A stretch of DNA of 64,000 nt from Sphingopyxis sp. JAI108 (GTDB lineage: Bacteria > Pseudomonadota > Alphaproteobacteria > Sphingomonadales > Sphingomonadaceae). Positions within the stretch are counted from its first letter, which is position 1. The number at the start of each line of letters is the position of its first letter. The DNA lies in contig NZ_JACCCJ010000001.1 in assembly GCF_013410105.1 (NCBI RefSeq), forward strand, positions 186,001 through 250,000. Reading direction: 5' to 3'. Below, piece by piece: positions 43,534 through 51,900 of the stretch. Made by a program: the position numbers and the translations under genes. The notes under the pieces are model-generated. The model ran no database searches. It was given only the letters and a program-made list of their open reading frames with translations, and had not been told where the DNA came from.

Positions 43534-44165
43534 CAGGCTATTCCGATCATCTTGTGGGTCTGGAGACTGAGCCTCCAGCCCGGATTGGCGAGACAATAAG
43601 CGACGGCGGCCCGCGTGTTGGCCTCACGCTCGGGGCCATCCATGGGCTGGAGCCAGAAATGCTCGAAATCAAGCCCCGCGAAACGCTCGGGCGGCGCATC
43701 GGCCTGCGGATAGACGAGTTTGAGTTCGCTGCCCGTCTGTTGCGCGAGTGGGGCGGTCGATTTGGGGCTGACGCATATCCAGTCGATACCCGCGGGCGCG
43801 ACGAGTGTACCGTTGGATTCGATGGCGATATCGAAACCCGCGTCCTTGAGCGCAGCGACGAGCGCGGCGTCGAGTTGGAGCAGCGGTTCGCCGCCGGTGA
43901 ACACGACGAGCGCGGGGCGGGCGTCCGACGACCAGGCAGCAAGGATCGCCCGCGCCAGATCGTCCGTCGTCGCGAACCGTCCGCCGCCTTCGCCGTCCAT
44001 GCCGACGAAATCGGTATCGCAAAAGGTGCAGACCGCCGTGGCCCGGTCGGCCTCGCGCCCCGACCAGAGATTGCAGCCCGCGAAACGGCAAAAGACCGCC
44101 GCGCGCCCGGCCTGTCCGCCTTCGCCCTGCAGCGTCTTGAACAATTCCTTGACCGCATAGGCCAT
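43533..44165 (-). CDS. queE: 7-carboxy-7-deazaguanine synthase QueE
   Basis: 210 residues, radical SAM. The cluster motif is C-x14-C-x2-C (GCNLWSGREADRATAVCTFCDTDFVG), the QueE variant rather than C-x3-C-x2-C. Also VKELFKTLQGEGGQAGRAAVFCRF, VVFTGGEPLLQLD, IAIESNGT, and WLQPMDG. It contracts carboxy-tetrahydropterin into the deazaguanine ring. It lies three bases after the first DGQQR gene. Together with QueD and QueC it gives preQ0 from the GTP-derived pterin; folE (GTP cyclohydrolase) is not in the operon. Confidence 0.95.
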   Translation of the reverse strand: MAYAVKELFKTLQGEGGQAGRAAVFCRFAGCNLWSGREADRATAVCTFCDTDFVGMDGEGGGRFATTDDLARAILAAWSSDARPALVVFTGGEPLLQLDAALVAALKDAGFDIAIESNGTLVAPAGIDWICVSPKSTAPLAQQTGSELKLVYPQADAPPERFAGLDFEHFWLQPMDGPEREANTRAAVAYCLANPGWRLSLQTHKMIGIA

Positions 44166-44168
44166 GGC

Positions 44169-45275
44169 CTATCCCTCCATCGTCTGTAGCATCGGCGTCG
44201 GTTCGGCTTTCTCGGCACGCCGCGCGCGAATATCAGCGCGGACGATATCGATCAGATATTGGGCAAGCAGCACGACGTCGCGATTGACATTCTGGACCGC
44301 GCGCCAGTTCCGGCGATCGCCGTCGGCAAAGGCCCATTCGCCTGACGTCCAGGCGGTTTTGCCGCGCAGGCACTCAAGGCCCAGTTCGAAATCGTCGCGC
44401 GTGCGCGCATCGTCGAGATCGAACAACACTTCCATCACATAGCCGAGCGCCATGATGCCGGCGCCGTGAACGAGGCGCGATGTCTTCGGATTATGGCCCT
44501 TCCAGTCGGTGGCAAACACGTTGCGGACCGCTTGATAATAGTCTGCGATGAGGACGAGGCAGGCGTCGCGGCCATCGGCGCGGCGCAGCAACGTCCGCAT
44601 CGCACCATCGTTGACGCTGTTCATGATCACGCGTTGAATCGCGGTATCGCGAATGATGCCCACGGGATTGGTGTGCTGGTGAATAAGCCCGCGGAATGGC
44701 GACCAGGGATCATAGTTGAGCGCGGCGGTCAGTTCGGCGGCGAAGGAGCGCTCGGCGAGGCGGTGCGGCAGCCCCTCGACCTGCGGTAACAGTTCGTAAA
44801 TCAGCGACTTGGGCAGCGGCTTGGTGCTGTTGATGAGCACAAATTGGCGGCGCAGTTCAGCCTCGTCCTCGCACGCCACCGCCGAGACGAAGACCTCGAA
44901 ATCGCGTTCAACCTGCATCAGCGCCGAGAGCCGCTGCTGGCCGTCGACGACCAAACCGGGCGGTCCGCCTTCGACGTCGATCGCGATCGTGCAGCGGCCG
45001 TTCTCGTCCATATCTTCGATCGTCAAATTCCTTGTGAACGCGATGACGAGCGGATTGGGAAGGATCGCATCCTCGGTTTCGAGATAGTCGCGAATCTCGC
45101 GAATATGCCCCGCGACCTGCGGGCGCTGGAATCCGGTGAGCACCCCTTGGGCGTCACGAGCGACGCGGTCGATCGAGGCGAAGCGCAGGACGTCAGAGGC
45201 GCGCGCTGCAAATGAGAGGACTTGATGCCGCTCGCTCTGGCGGGCTCGGATCGCCGAAAAGCGTAGGATCGACAT
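44169..45275 (-). CDS. DGQQR-domain (DndB/DpdB-like) protein, copy next to queE
   Basis: 368 residues. DGQQR at 111-115 (GLVVDGQQRLSAL), with TGFQRPQVAGHIREIRDYLE upstream and RRQFVLINSTKPLPKSLIYELLP downstream. Aligns by eye along its length with the other DGQQR protein (46557-47678): GFQRP..., V/IVDGQQR, Q/EFVLIN/VNK, ELLP. The family is ParB/DndB-like and DNA-associated; DpdB of known deazaguanine islands belongs to it. Its first 83 bases overlap the dpdA 3' end in another frame. The start is supported by alignment with the paralogue. Confidence 0.85.
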   Translation of the reverse strand: MSILRFSAIRARQSERHQVLSFAARASDVLRFASIDRVARDAQGVLTGFQRPQVAGHIREIRDYLETEDAILPNPLVIAFTRNLTIEDMDENGRCTIAIDVEGGPPGLVVDGQQRLSALMQVERDFEVFVSAVACEDEAELRRQFVLINSTKPLPKSLIYELLPQVEGLPHRLAERSFAAELTAALNYDPWSPFRGLIHQHTNPVGIIRDTAIQRVIMNSVNDGAMRTLLRRADGRDACLVLIADYYQAVRNVFATDWKGHNPKTSRLVHGAGIMALGYVMEVLFDLDDARTRDDFELGLECLRGKTAWTSGEWAFADGDRRNWRAVQNVNRDVVLLAQYLIDIVRADIRARRAEKAEPTPMLQTMEG

Positions 45276-46560
45276 CTTGGTTTCCTTTCAGTTCGAGGCC
45301 ATCGACGAGACCGTCGAAGACCGTCATATTATGCATGCCGCGCCGCTTGTTGCGGTTGCTCGCGCGGAAAATAATTACCTCGATCGACGCCGTCCGGCAG
45401 ATCTTGCAGCGGCATTGGGTCCACGGGCGTTCGGCCAAGGTCCGATAATAGCGCTCGCGCAAGGTGCCGACGCTCTTCGAGCCGGGCAGGCGCTCGATCG
45501 GTGCCCCAAGCGTCGCTGGGACCGAATAGGCCAGCACCGCGTCGAGCGTCTCGTTCAGATCGGCGTCGTTCTTATCGTAGCGGCGCAGCGCGCCGAGCGC
45601 TGCCTTTTCAAGCGCGACCAGTTCTTCTTGGCGCAGCGCACCCTGTTTGACGAGTCCCATCAGGCGATTATTCTCGAGCGCCTGTGGCACCCGGATCGCG
45701 GTATAATAGCGCAGGCTCCCGTCGCCATTCGGCAGATAGTAATTTTTGGCGGCATCCTTGAACGCGCGGATCATCGGCGAGGCGGTGTCGAAACTGGTGA
45801 TCGCGAAGTTGGTGAAACTCGCGATCTCGTCGGCGCGCGCGAACCCCAGTACATGGAGGCGGGTCGCTGCGGGGATCGCGTCGCGGATCGCGGCGACGCA
45901 CGCGCGAAGTTGCGGCGTTTTCAACGGCACGGTGCCGCCGACCGCGAGATAATCATAGCCCATCGCCACGAGACGGCGCGCGGCCTCGGCCATGCTCGGC
46001 GGCGACCACCCCTGGATCACCCCTAGCGGGGTGAAGCGCGCGCGCATCGGCGCGGTCGCGCGTAGAAATGTCTCTGCATTGGCGAGCGTTATGTCATAGC
46101 GCTCGCGCGATTCAGGCGAGCCGCCGTTCAAGCCGCTGACGCTCTCGTCATTTTCGAAAATGATATGGTCGACCGAGCAGCCGTGGGTGAAGCCGACATC
46201 GTCGTAAAAAGCGGCAGTATCCTCGGACGAATAGGGCGGCAGCGCTTCTTTGTGATAGCTGAACGCGCCGCAATCGCCGAAGATCGGCAGGTCACGCAGC
46301 CCGTCGCGATCGAGGCGCAGGAACGCGCGCGCGCCGACGCGGCGGAGCCTCATCGCCTGGGCTTCGCTATATTTGCCGCCGACGGCGTGCCCCCCGACGA
46401 TCGCGCGCGAGATGAGCATGCCCTTGTACGGTGCGCGGTCGAGAATCTCGTGCGGATAGAGGTCGTCCCAATAGGGCTTGCGCCCCAAAGAATTGCTGTC
46501 CTTGACGAAATCATAGCCCGGATCGACGACGTCGAGGCTGTCGGCGTAAATGAACCTCAT
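45193..46560 (-). CDS. dpdA: DpdA-type transglycosylase (TGT-like)
   Basis: 455 residues from ATG 46560. TGT-like marks in order: GDCGAFSY (95-102, cf. DSGGFQ), PLGVIQGWSPPSM (178-190), YLAVGGTVP (204-212), HVLGFA (236-241), Asp258 in SFDTASPMIRA (cf. the nucleophile region DCVMPTR), and zinc ligands Cys383, Cys385, Cys388, His410 (CRCKIC...GMH). The tRNA enzyme swaps guanine for preQ1/queuine; DpdA homologues insert preQ0 into DNA. Its partners here (QueC/D/E, DGQQR proteins) point to DNA, not tRNA. The start overlaps the upstream DGQQR stop by four bases. Confidence 0.9.
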   Translation of the reverse strand: MRFIYADSLDVVDPGYDFVKDSNSLGRKPYWDDLYPHEILDRAPYKGMLISRAIVGGHAVGGKYSEAQAMRLRRVGARAFLRLDRDGLRDLPIFGDCGAFSYHKEALPPYSSEDTAAFYDDVGFTHGCSVDHIIFENDESVSGLNGGSPESRERYDITLANAETFLRATAPMRARFTPLGVIQGWSPPSMAEAARRLVAMGYDYLAVGGTVPLKTPQLRACVAAIRDAIPAATRLHVLGFARADEIASFTNFAITSFDTASPMIRAFKDAAKNYYLPNGDGSLRYYTAIRVPQALENNRLMGLVKQGALRQEELVALEKAALGALRRYDKNDADLNETLDAVLAYSVPATLGAPIERLPGSKSVGTLRERYYRTLAERPWTQCRCKICRTASIEVIIFRASNRNKRRGMHNMTVFDGLVDGLELKGNQDVDPTLFGDPSPPERAASSPLICSARL

Positions 46561-47678
46561 TTGCTGATCCGCGACAGGCGGCGGTCGAGCAACATCAGAT
46601 GGTCGCGCAGGCGCGTGATATGCTGCGGGGTCGACATGACCTCGTTCCACGCCCAGCCCAGTTCGTCCCATTCACCCTCGATCCAGCGGCAATAGGGGGC
46701 GATGCGTTCGAGCGAGGCGCGCACTTCGGCGCCCGGGTCGCTCATGCCGTCGGCGCGGATCATGATTTGGTCCATCAGCGCGCCGACGGTCCGGATGCCC
46801 GCCGAATGCATCAGCCGGCTATCCTCGGGCGGCTTGCCCCAGGCGTCGGGGAAGGCGTCGCGCACCGCCGACCAATATTGGACGAGCGCGCGATACATCG
46901 CGTTCGTGTCGCCCGAGGTGCCATTGCCTTTATGCTGGCCGAGCGCCCCCGACGCGTCCTTGAGGCTGCCGGCGATCGCCTTGGTCAGCGCCGAATCGGT
47001 GATAACGCCGCCTTCGCCTTTGACCGAGGGGCGGCGCAGCAATCCGTAGAAGGGCGACTTCGGGTCTTCGGCCAGTTCGCTGCACAGCGCGCTCGGCAAT
47101 TTTCGCGCGGCGAGGTCGCGCGGCAGGACGACACCCACCTCGGGCAGCAATTCGTCGATCAGTCGCGCCGACAGGCCGCGCACCTTATTCACGAGGATGA
47201 ACTGCTCGCGCAGCGTGCGCAGGTCGCGACTCTCGAAGCCGACGACCGGCACGACGATATCCTTGCTCTTCGCCTGCGCGAGCGCGAGCGAGCGCTGCTG
47301 CCCGTCGACGATCCACGCCACCCGGTCGCCCTCGGGCAAGATCGGGAGCTTGAGAACGCCGCCCTGGCTCAGGTCCGCGCAATCCCTGGGCGGCTTGCCG
47401 CCGTTGAGTTGGAAGCTGACGTCGGGGGCGAGCGCGAGAATGATCGCGTTCGGGAACAGCGCGGGGCCGGCGTCGAGGAAATCGACAATCTCTTTGACGT
47501 GGCGCTTGATCTCGGGGCGCTGGAAGCCCTTGAGCTCGCCATTGTTGCGTTCGAGCCGCGAAATATCGGCGATCCGGGCGATGTCGGCGCCGCGCAGGAA
47601 GAAGCTGTAGACGGCGACACCGTCGCCCTGGACCGCACGCGTTGCGCGCACCTGCACCATTTTAATCGCGTCGGTCAT
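46557..47678 (-). CDS. DGQQR-domain (DndB/DpdB-like) protein, copy upstream of dpdA
   Basis: 373 residues. DGQQR at 125-129 (VAWIVDGQQRSLALAQ), GFQRPEIKRHVKEIVDFLD, REQFILVNKVRGLSARLIDELLPEV. It is a paralogue of the protein at 44169-45275. ParB/DndB-like members bind DNA and some hydrolyse nucleotides. Two unequal copies around dpdA suggest a heteromeric partner complex, which is inference. Start 47678 overlaps the upstream gene stop by one codon edge, so the genes are coupled. Confidence 0.87.
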   Translation of the reverse strand: MTDAIKMVQVRATRAVQGDGVAVYSFFLRGADIARIADISRLERNNGELKGFQRPEIKRHVKEIVDFLDAGPALFPNAIILALAPDVSFQLNGGKPPRDCADLSQGGVLKLPILPEGDRVAWIVDGQQRSLALAQAKSKDIVVPVVGFESRDLRTLREQFILVNKVRGLSARLIDELLPEVGVVLPRDLAARKLPSALCSELAEDPKSPFYGLLRRPSVKGEGGVITDSALTKAIAGSLKDASGALGQHKGNGTSGDTNAMYRALVQYWSAVRDAFPDAWGKPPEDSRLMHSAGIRTVGALMDQIMIRADGMSDPGAEVRASLERIAPYCRWIEGEWDELGWAWNEVMSTPQHITRLRDHLMLLDRRLSRISK

Positions 47679-48586
47679 TATCCCGCCTCCCGTTCGGTAC
47701 GCATGTCGCGCACCAGCCGTGCAAACCGGCCCTGTTCGCACGCGACGCCGAGTTCATCGCGGAAGATGCGCAGCATCTGGGATGTCTTGCCGCCGGCGCG
47801 GTCCCAGATCTGGGTCACGATTGCGCGGATCTCGGCATCGCTGCGCCGCGCGCCGCTGTTGATGGGCGACGCCTGCCAGTGCGCCAGTGCCCGCTCGACT
47901 GCGGCGGCATGGCCGGCAGCGTCCGCCGTCTCGCATCCCGGATAAATCTCGGCGGCAAAATGGAAGGCCGCGCGCGCGACAAAATCGGAGCGTGTTCCCG
48001 CGTGGCCCGCGCCGCCTCCGAGCCGGTCGTCATAAAGCAAGGTCCAGGGCAGCAACGACGCGAGCAGCCGGCCCGGACGCTGGACGATGCGCAGATGATC
48101 GCGCTGATCAACAGGAAGCGCGAGCAACTCCTCCTCGATCATCTCGAGATACGCGCGCGGCAGCGCGACCACAACAAGACCCGCCGAAACGGCGAGCGCC
48201 TCGGCGAGGGGAGTGGCAAAGCGCGAGTGGGCACCGAGCCAGGTCCACCAGTCGCGCGCACCCGCACCGCCTTCGATCCGCGCAAGGACATTGTCGCCGC
48301 CCTCGACCACCGACATGCCATAGGCCGGGATTGGCGTGTCAGCGCGTACCCAGCCCAGTCCCGCCGACGTGAAGAGTAGGTCGGCGCCCAGCAATTTGGC
48401 GGCTTCCTCGGCACTCCGGACGCTGCGACCACAATAAAGATCGCTCGCGGGCGTGCGTGGCAGCGAGGTGATACGCGCCATCCAATCCCGTCCCACGGCC
48501 TCGATCGAACCGCCCGCAAGGTCGGCTGCCCGCATTCCGGGCAAGACACGCTTGCGATTTGAGCAGGCGGCAATCAGGAGCGGCAT
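47678..48586 (-). CDS. First gene of the deazaguanine operon, YaaA/DUF6884-like
   Basis: 302 residues. N-terminal LLIAACSNRKR, then SDLYCGRSVRSAEEAAKLLGADLLFTSAGLGWV, VSAGLVVVALPRAYLEMIEEEL. This A-C-S-x-x-K plus S-A-x-x-G pattern resembles YaaA/DUF6884-type proteins, some of which bind DNA or nucleotides. The C-terminal 70 residues (SDAEIRAIVTQIWDRAGGKTSQMLRIFRDELGVACEQGRFARLVRDM) look like a winged-helix-type unit. Its place at the head of the operon and coupling to the DGQQR gene mark it as a core component. Exact role unknown. Confidence 0.78.
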   Translation of the reverse strand: MPLLIAACSNRKRVLPGMRAADLAGGSIEAVGRDWMARITSLPRTPASDLYCGRSVRSAEEAAKLLGADLLFTSAGLGWVRADTPIPAYGMSVVEGGDNVLARIEGGAGARDWWTWLGAHSRFATPLAEALAVSAGLVVVALPRAYLEMIEEELLALPVDQRDHLRIVQRPGRLLASLLPWTLLYDDRLGGGAGHAGTRSDFVARAAFHFAAEIYPGCETADAAGHAAAVERALAHWQASPINSGARRSDAEIRAIVTQIWDRAGGKTSQMLRIFRDELGVACEQGRFARLVRDMRTEREAG

Positions 48587-48715
48587 AGCGCGAGAACTAC
48601 TTTCAGCGGGATTCGGTTTGATCGCTATAAACAGCAGCGATGGTGACCGCCAGAGTGAATAAGTGGAAAGAACATAAAATCACATTCGCCGATAAACCTG
48701 GATGTTCGAGATTCA

Positions 48716-48728
48716 AAGTGACTCACTT
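48716..48728. promoter_or_regulatory. Palindrome AAGTGACTCACTT upstream of the deazaguanine operon
   Basis: An odd-centred 13-base perfect dyad, about 130 bases before the first gene (start 48586). A related half-site (AATAAGTG) is at about 48658. A possible operator for the nine-gene operon. Confidence 0.45.
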
Positions 48729-48933
48729 ATTGCAATCGCACTGCGGGGATCTGCAATATCCGCGGGACGGGAGAGACAGGGACAGCGCCGTCTGCGTTTG
48801 CGAGCACGTTCTCTAAACCTGCGGTTCGACAATCGGCCGGCTTTGTTCGCGTCTCCCGGTACGAAATTGGCTTTGCTGGCTATGCTTTGAGAGCAGCCGA
48901 AACTTCCTTGAAGCGGTCGCGTTCAAAGACTCT

Positions 48934-49332
48934 ATGTCGACCCTTGGTCCTGCCCTTGAACCGCTGTCGAGGCATGACGATATGCTGGGTATGAGACAGG
49001 AAACTTCCAAACTCATTTTCCCAGCGTCTCGCGTATGGAATCGCGAGGCTGCGCGTACGCGGATGCCGATCGACGTCCCCGGCGGACCGCGCAAGGGCGA
49101 GGTGGCCAACATGCTGGCGACGAGGACGCGAAGCGGTGAAACCATCGTTGAGGTTACTTGGAAGGTGGAGGAGCAGGCGAACCTTTCGTCTCATTCTTTC
49201 CGCTACGAGAATCCCCGGCTGGCGCTCGACGCCGGTTGGGAGTTAGGCACGGCCTATGAAGAGGACGTGGCATTTATGGAGCGGGAGACACTGAGGCGCG
49301 CGCAGCTAGTTTCGCGGGGCCGCACTCCATAG
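48934..49332 (+). CDS. Possible small protein, unknown
   Basis: 132 residues. The C-terminal half (GETIVEVTWKVEEQANLSSHSFRYENPRLALDAGWELGTAYEEDVAFMERETL) has normal protein composition and alternating hydrophobics; the first 30 residues are less convincing, so the true start may be later (Met at 48982 or 49062 region). No family recognised, no clear ribosome site. Antisense frames are Arg/Ser-rich. The stretch 49333-49655 shows nothing I can name. Confidence 0.4.
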   Translation: MSTLGPALEPLSRHDDMLGMRQETSKLIFPASRVWNREAARTRMPIDVPGGPRKGEVANMLATRTRSGETIVEVTWKVEEQANLSSHSFRYENPRLALDAGWELGTAYEEDVAFMERETLRRAQLVSRGRTP

Positions 49333-49655
49333 TATTTCGTTGGGCAGGATGTTCCAGGGCCCGCTGACCCTAGCCTGCCGCCCCGAGTTCTCGTCGTTGC
49401 GCCAACTGATGAAAATCAATTCTGGAGCATATCACTAAGCGCCGAGAGAAGCACGTAGTCCGCGTTAAAACTATGCGACGGATGTCTGCATTCCCTGCTT
49501 TATCCCCAAAAGCGGCCTGGCCGGCCAGATTTGACTATGTGCTATCGAGGGGAAATGCCGACGGCGATCGCGTTCCGAATATGGTGAATTTCCGAGCAAT
49601 CGCTATACCGGCAATCCGGCTTGGAATTGTCCCGGCTGACTAAATGGAGATACGT

Positions 49656-49931
49656 ATGAACCACGCCGAACTGTCGGATAGCGTTGCCGCATCGCTTGGC
49701 TTGAGCAAGGCCGATGCCAAAAAGGCGGTGGACGCTGTTTTTGCGGCGATCACCGATGCGGCCGCCAAGGGGGACGAAGTTTCGGTCAACGGGTTTGGAA
49801 AGTTCAAGGTCAAGGCAACTCCCGCACGCGAAGGCCGCAACCCTTCGACCGGCGAAACGATCCAGATCAAAGCGGCGAAAAAGCTGACCTTCGGTCCCGC
49901 CAAGGCCGTCAAGGATCGCCTGAACGGCTAA
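49656..49931 (+). CDS. HU family DNA-binding protein
   Basis: 91 residues: MNHAELSDSVAASLGLSKADAKKAVDAVFAAITDAAAKGDEVSVNGFGKFKVKATPAREGRNPSTGETIQI. The GFGKF and GRNPSTGE segments are the HU/IHF body and DNA-arm signatures. It bends and packages DNA. GGAG is seven bases before ATG 49656. It lies alone between the deazaguanine operon and a lipoprotein gene. A hairpin (49944-49965) follows the stop. Confidence 0.93.
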   Translation: MNHAELSDSVAASLGLSKADAKKAVDAVFAAITDAAAKGDEVSVNGFGKFKVKATPAREGRNPSTGETIQIKAAKKLTFGPAKAVKDRLNG

Positions 49932-49943
49932 TCGAACTTGCGT

Positions 49944-49965
49944 CCCGTCGGCCCTCGCCGACGGG
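49944..49965 (+). terminator. Hairpin after the HU gene
   Basis: CCCGTCGG pairs with CCGACGGG around a six-base loop, 13 bases after the HU stop. No T-run follows directly (GCCAATCCTTC), so termination may be partial. Confidence 0.5.
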
Positions 49966-49974
49966 GCCAATCCT

Positions 49975-50169
49975 TCAATCGAGACCCACCGGCGAGCGAA
50001 GTTTGAGGTCAGTTTCTTGCTCCTCTGAAACCTCGGCAGCCGTGTCCGTTTGCTCGGGCGGTTCGCCAATTTTGCTTGGCTCGGAAATATTCTCCTGAGC
50101 TTCGATCTTTTCGCTGCACCCCGCGATCAATGCTAGCACCGGTGCCAGCAGCAGAAATCTAGTTCGCAT
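49975..50169 (-). CDS. Small lipoprotein, unknown
   Basis: 64 residues. Signal MRTRFLLLAPVLALIAGC with lipobox IAGC, then an acidic, disordered mature part (EKIEAQENISEPSKIGEPPEQTDTAAEVSEEQ). AGGTGG precedes ATG 50169. Membrane-anchored, no recognised domain. Convergent with HU. The 450 bases from 50170 to 50619 hold no supportable gene. Confidence 0.65.
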   Translation of the reverse strand: MRTRFLLLAPVLALIAGCSEKIEAQENISEPSKIGEPPEQTDTAAEVSEEQETDLKLRSPVGLD

Positions 50170-50619
50170 TGCCACCTCCGCATCTGCGGTGCGATCGTCG
50201 GAATGTGCCGGGGTCGCCGCATGGTCGGAGAATCCGCGGGAGACCTTTTGGTTCCCGGTCACCAGCCCACCTTATTTTGCCACGTCCGCAGGCGTGTGTT
50301 TTGCCGCATTTCCACCAGCAGTAACACTTGACCCAGATGGTTTATTTCGCGCTGGGATGCAGACGCTCCCTTACCCGCCATCCCGCCTCCGCTAGCTTCG
50401 AATGTTCACTTCGTCCAATTGCGATACAAAACTACAGTCCGCTGACGGACAGGTTCAACGGCGTTGTACCCGTTCGCACCGATGCAGCGAAGTCGGCGGA
50501 AACAGGGCGCTGGGCGGACATGGCTCCCATCTCAAGAAAATCACCCGCTCCAAATCGATTCTTACGGCTGACTTGCCGGCCCGGAAGAGCTAGCGTGCCG
50601 CCGCTCGAGGGGGTCGTGA

Positions 50620-51900
50620 ATGCATGTTATGCTTTTGGGGGCAGGCGGTTTTATCGGCCGGCACATACTGGTTGAGCTACTGGCTGCCGGACATGAGGTT
50701 ACGGCCGTTGTTCGCAAGCCCGACAGCCTCGCGGCGGCTTTTCCGCAGGTCCAAGTGCTGGCGCTCAATCTTGCCAGGGAGACGGACCCGAGGGCTTGGC
50801 ATTCACGCCTTGCTGGCATCGATTGCATCGTCAATGCGGCCGGCAATCTGCGCGGCGCTGAAATGGAGGCCGTTCACACGCTGATGCCCAGGGCCCTATA
50901 TGCCGCGGCAAACCTGGCGGGGGTCAAACACGTCCTTCTCATCTCCGCGATCAGCGCCCGTCCCGATGCCGGCACCGATTATGCCGAGACCAAGCTCGCG
51001 GGAGAGGAAGTCCTTCGTGCGTCCGAGGTCGCCTGGACGATCCTGCGCCCGTCGCTGGTCTATGGCGACGGCAGCTATGGCGGCACTTCGCTGATGCGCG
51101 GCCTGGCAGGGCTGCCGTTTCTCATCCCCTTGCCCGGAAAGGGCGACTTTACCTTTACGCCCATTCACGCGCGAGACCTTGCGTGCAGTGTCGCGCTGAT
51201 TTGCGAGGATTCTCGCTTCTTCGGAAAGACGCTCGAACCCGTGGGTCCCGACACGCTCGATCTGCGCGATCTTCTGGCGCGATATCGTGCCTGGCTGGGG
51301 TTCGGACCTGCGCGTTTCATGACCGTCCCGATGCCGGTCATGTTTCTTCTGGCGCGGGTCGGGGACATCGCCGGGGACGGCCCCATATCGACCAACAGTC
51401 TCAAGCAGATGATCGCGGGCAATTTCGGCGACAGCGAGGAATATGTCAGCGCCATCGGCTTTGCACCGCGCAGTCTCGACGATGTGCTGCGCACTCGTCC
51501 CGCCGAAGTGCAGGACCGTTGGCACGCAAGGCTGTTTTTCCTCGCCCCCGCGATCCGCGCCGTGCTTGTCCTGCTCTGGCTCGTATCGGCATGGTTGGGT
51601 TTCTTCCATGGTGCTGCCGCCACCCATGCTCTCGGCGATGCATTCGGCCTGCCGCCGGGCTGGGAAGATCCGCTGCGGCTGGGCGGCAGCTTCGCCGACA
51701 TCGGGGTTGCCATGCTGATTTTCCTCGACAGGGATGCTCGTTGGAGCACTCCGATCCAACTCGCCGTCGTTGCCGGCTACACGCTCGTCATCGGGATCGG
51801 CTTGCCGCAGCTGTGGTTCGATCCGCTGGGGCCACTGATCAAGAACATCCCGATCCTGCTGCTGGTCGCTGTCCATGGCATCGTGGGAAACAGACGCTGA
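50620..51900 (+). CDS. NAD(P)-binding SDR protein with DoxX-like membrane C-terminus
   Basis: 426 residues. The N-terminal atypical short-chain dehydrogenase fold starts MHVMLLGAGGFIGRHILVELL (glycine-rich NAD(P) loop), with YAETKLAGEEVLRAS and ILRPSLVYG. From about residue 300 there are four hydrophobic helices (FFLAPAIRAVLVLLWLVSAWLGFF, FADIGVAMLIFL, PIQLAVVAGYTLVIGIGLPQLWF, IPILLLVAVHGIVG), a DoxX-like unit. Such fusions are known but of unknown substrate. The stop overlaps the next start (TGATG). Confidence 0.87.
   Translation: MHVMLLGAGGFIGRHILVELLAAGHEVTAVVRKPDSLAAAFPQVQVLALNLARETDPRAWHSRLAGIDCIVNAAGNLRGAEMEAVHTLMPRALYAAANLAGVKHVLLISAISARPDAGTDYAETKLAGEEVLRASEVAWTILRPSLVYGDGSYGGTSLMRGLAGLPFLIPLPGKGDFTFTPIHARDLACSVALICEDSRFFGKTLEPVGPDTLDLRDLLARYRAWLGFGPARFMTVPMPVMFLLARVGDIAGDGPISTNSLKQMIAGNFGDSEEYVSAIGFAPRSLDDVLRTRPAEVQDRWHARLFFLAPAIRAVLVLLWLVSAWLGFFHGAAATHALGDAFGLPPGWEDPLRLGGSFADIGVAMLIFLDRDARWSTPIQLAVVAGYTLVIGIGLPQLWFDPLGPLIKNIPILLLVAVHGIVGNRR

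Noticed and set aside
45193-46560. Housekeeping tRNA-guanine transglycosylase (tgt)
   Set aside because: Key loops differ (GDCGAF for DSGGFQ, FDTASPM for DCVMPTR), and it lies between two DGQQR genes in a modification operon, so DpdA is the better call.
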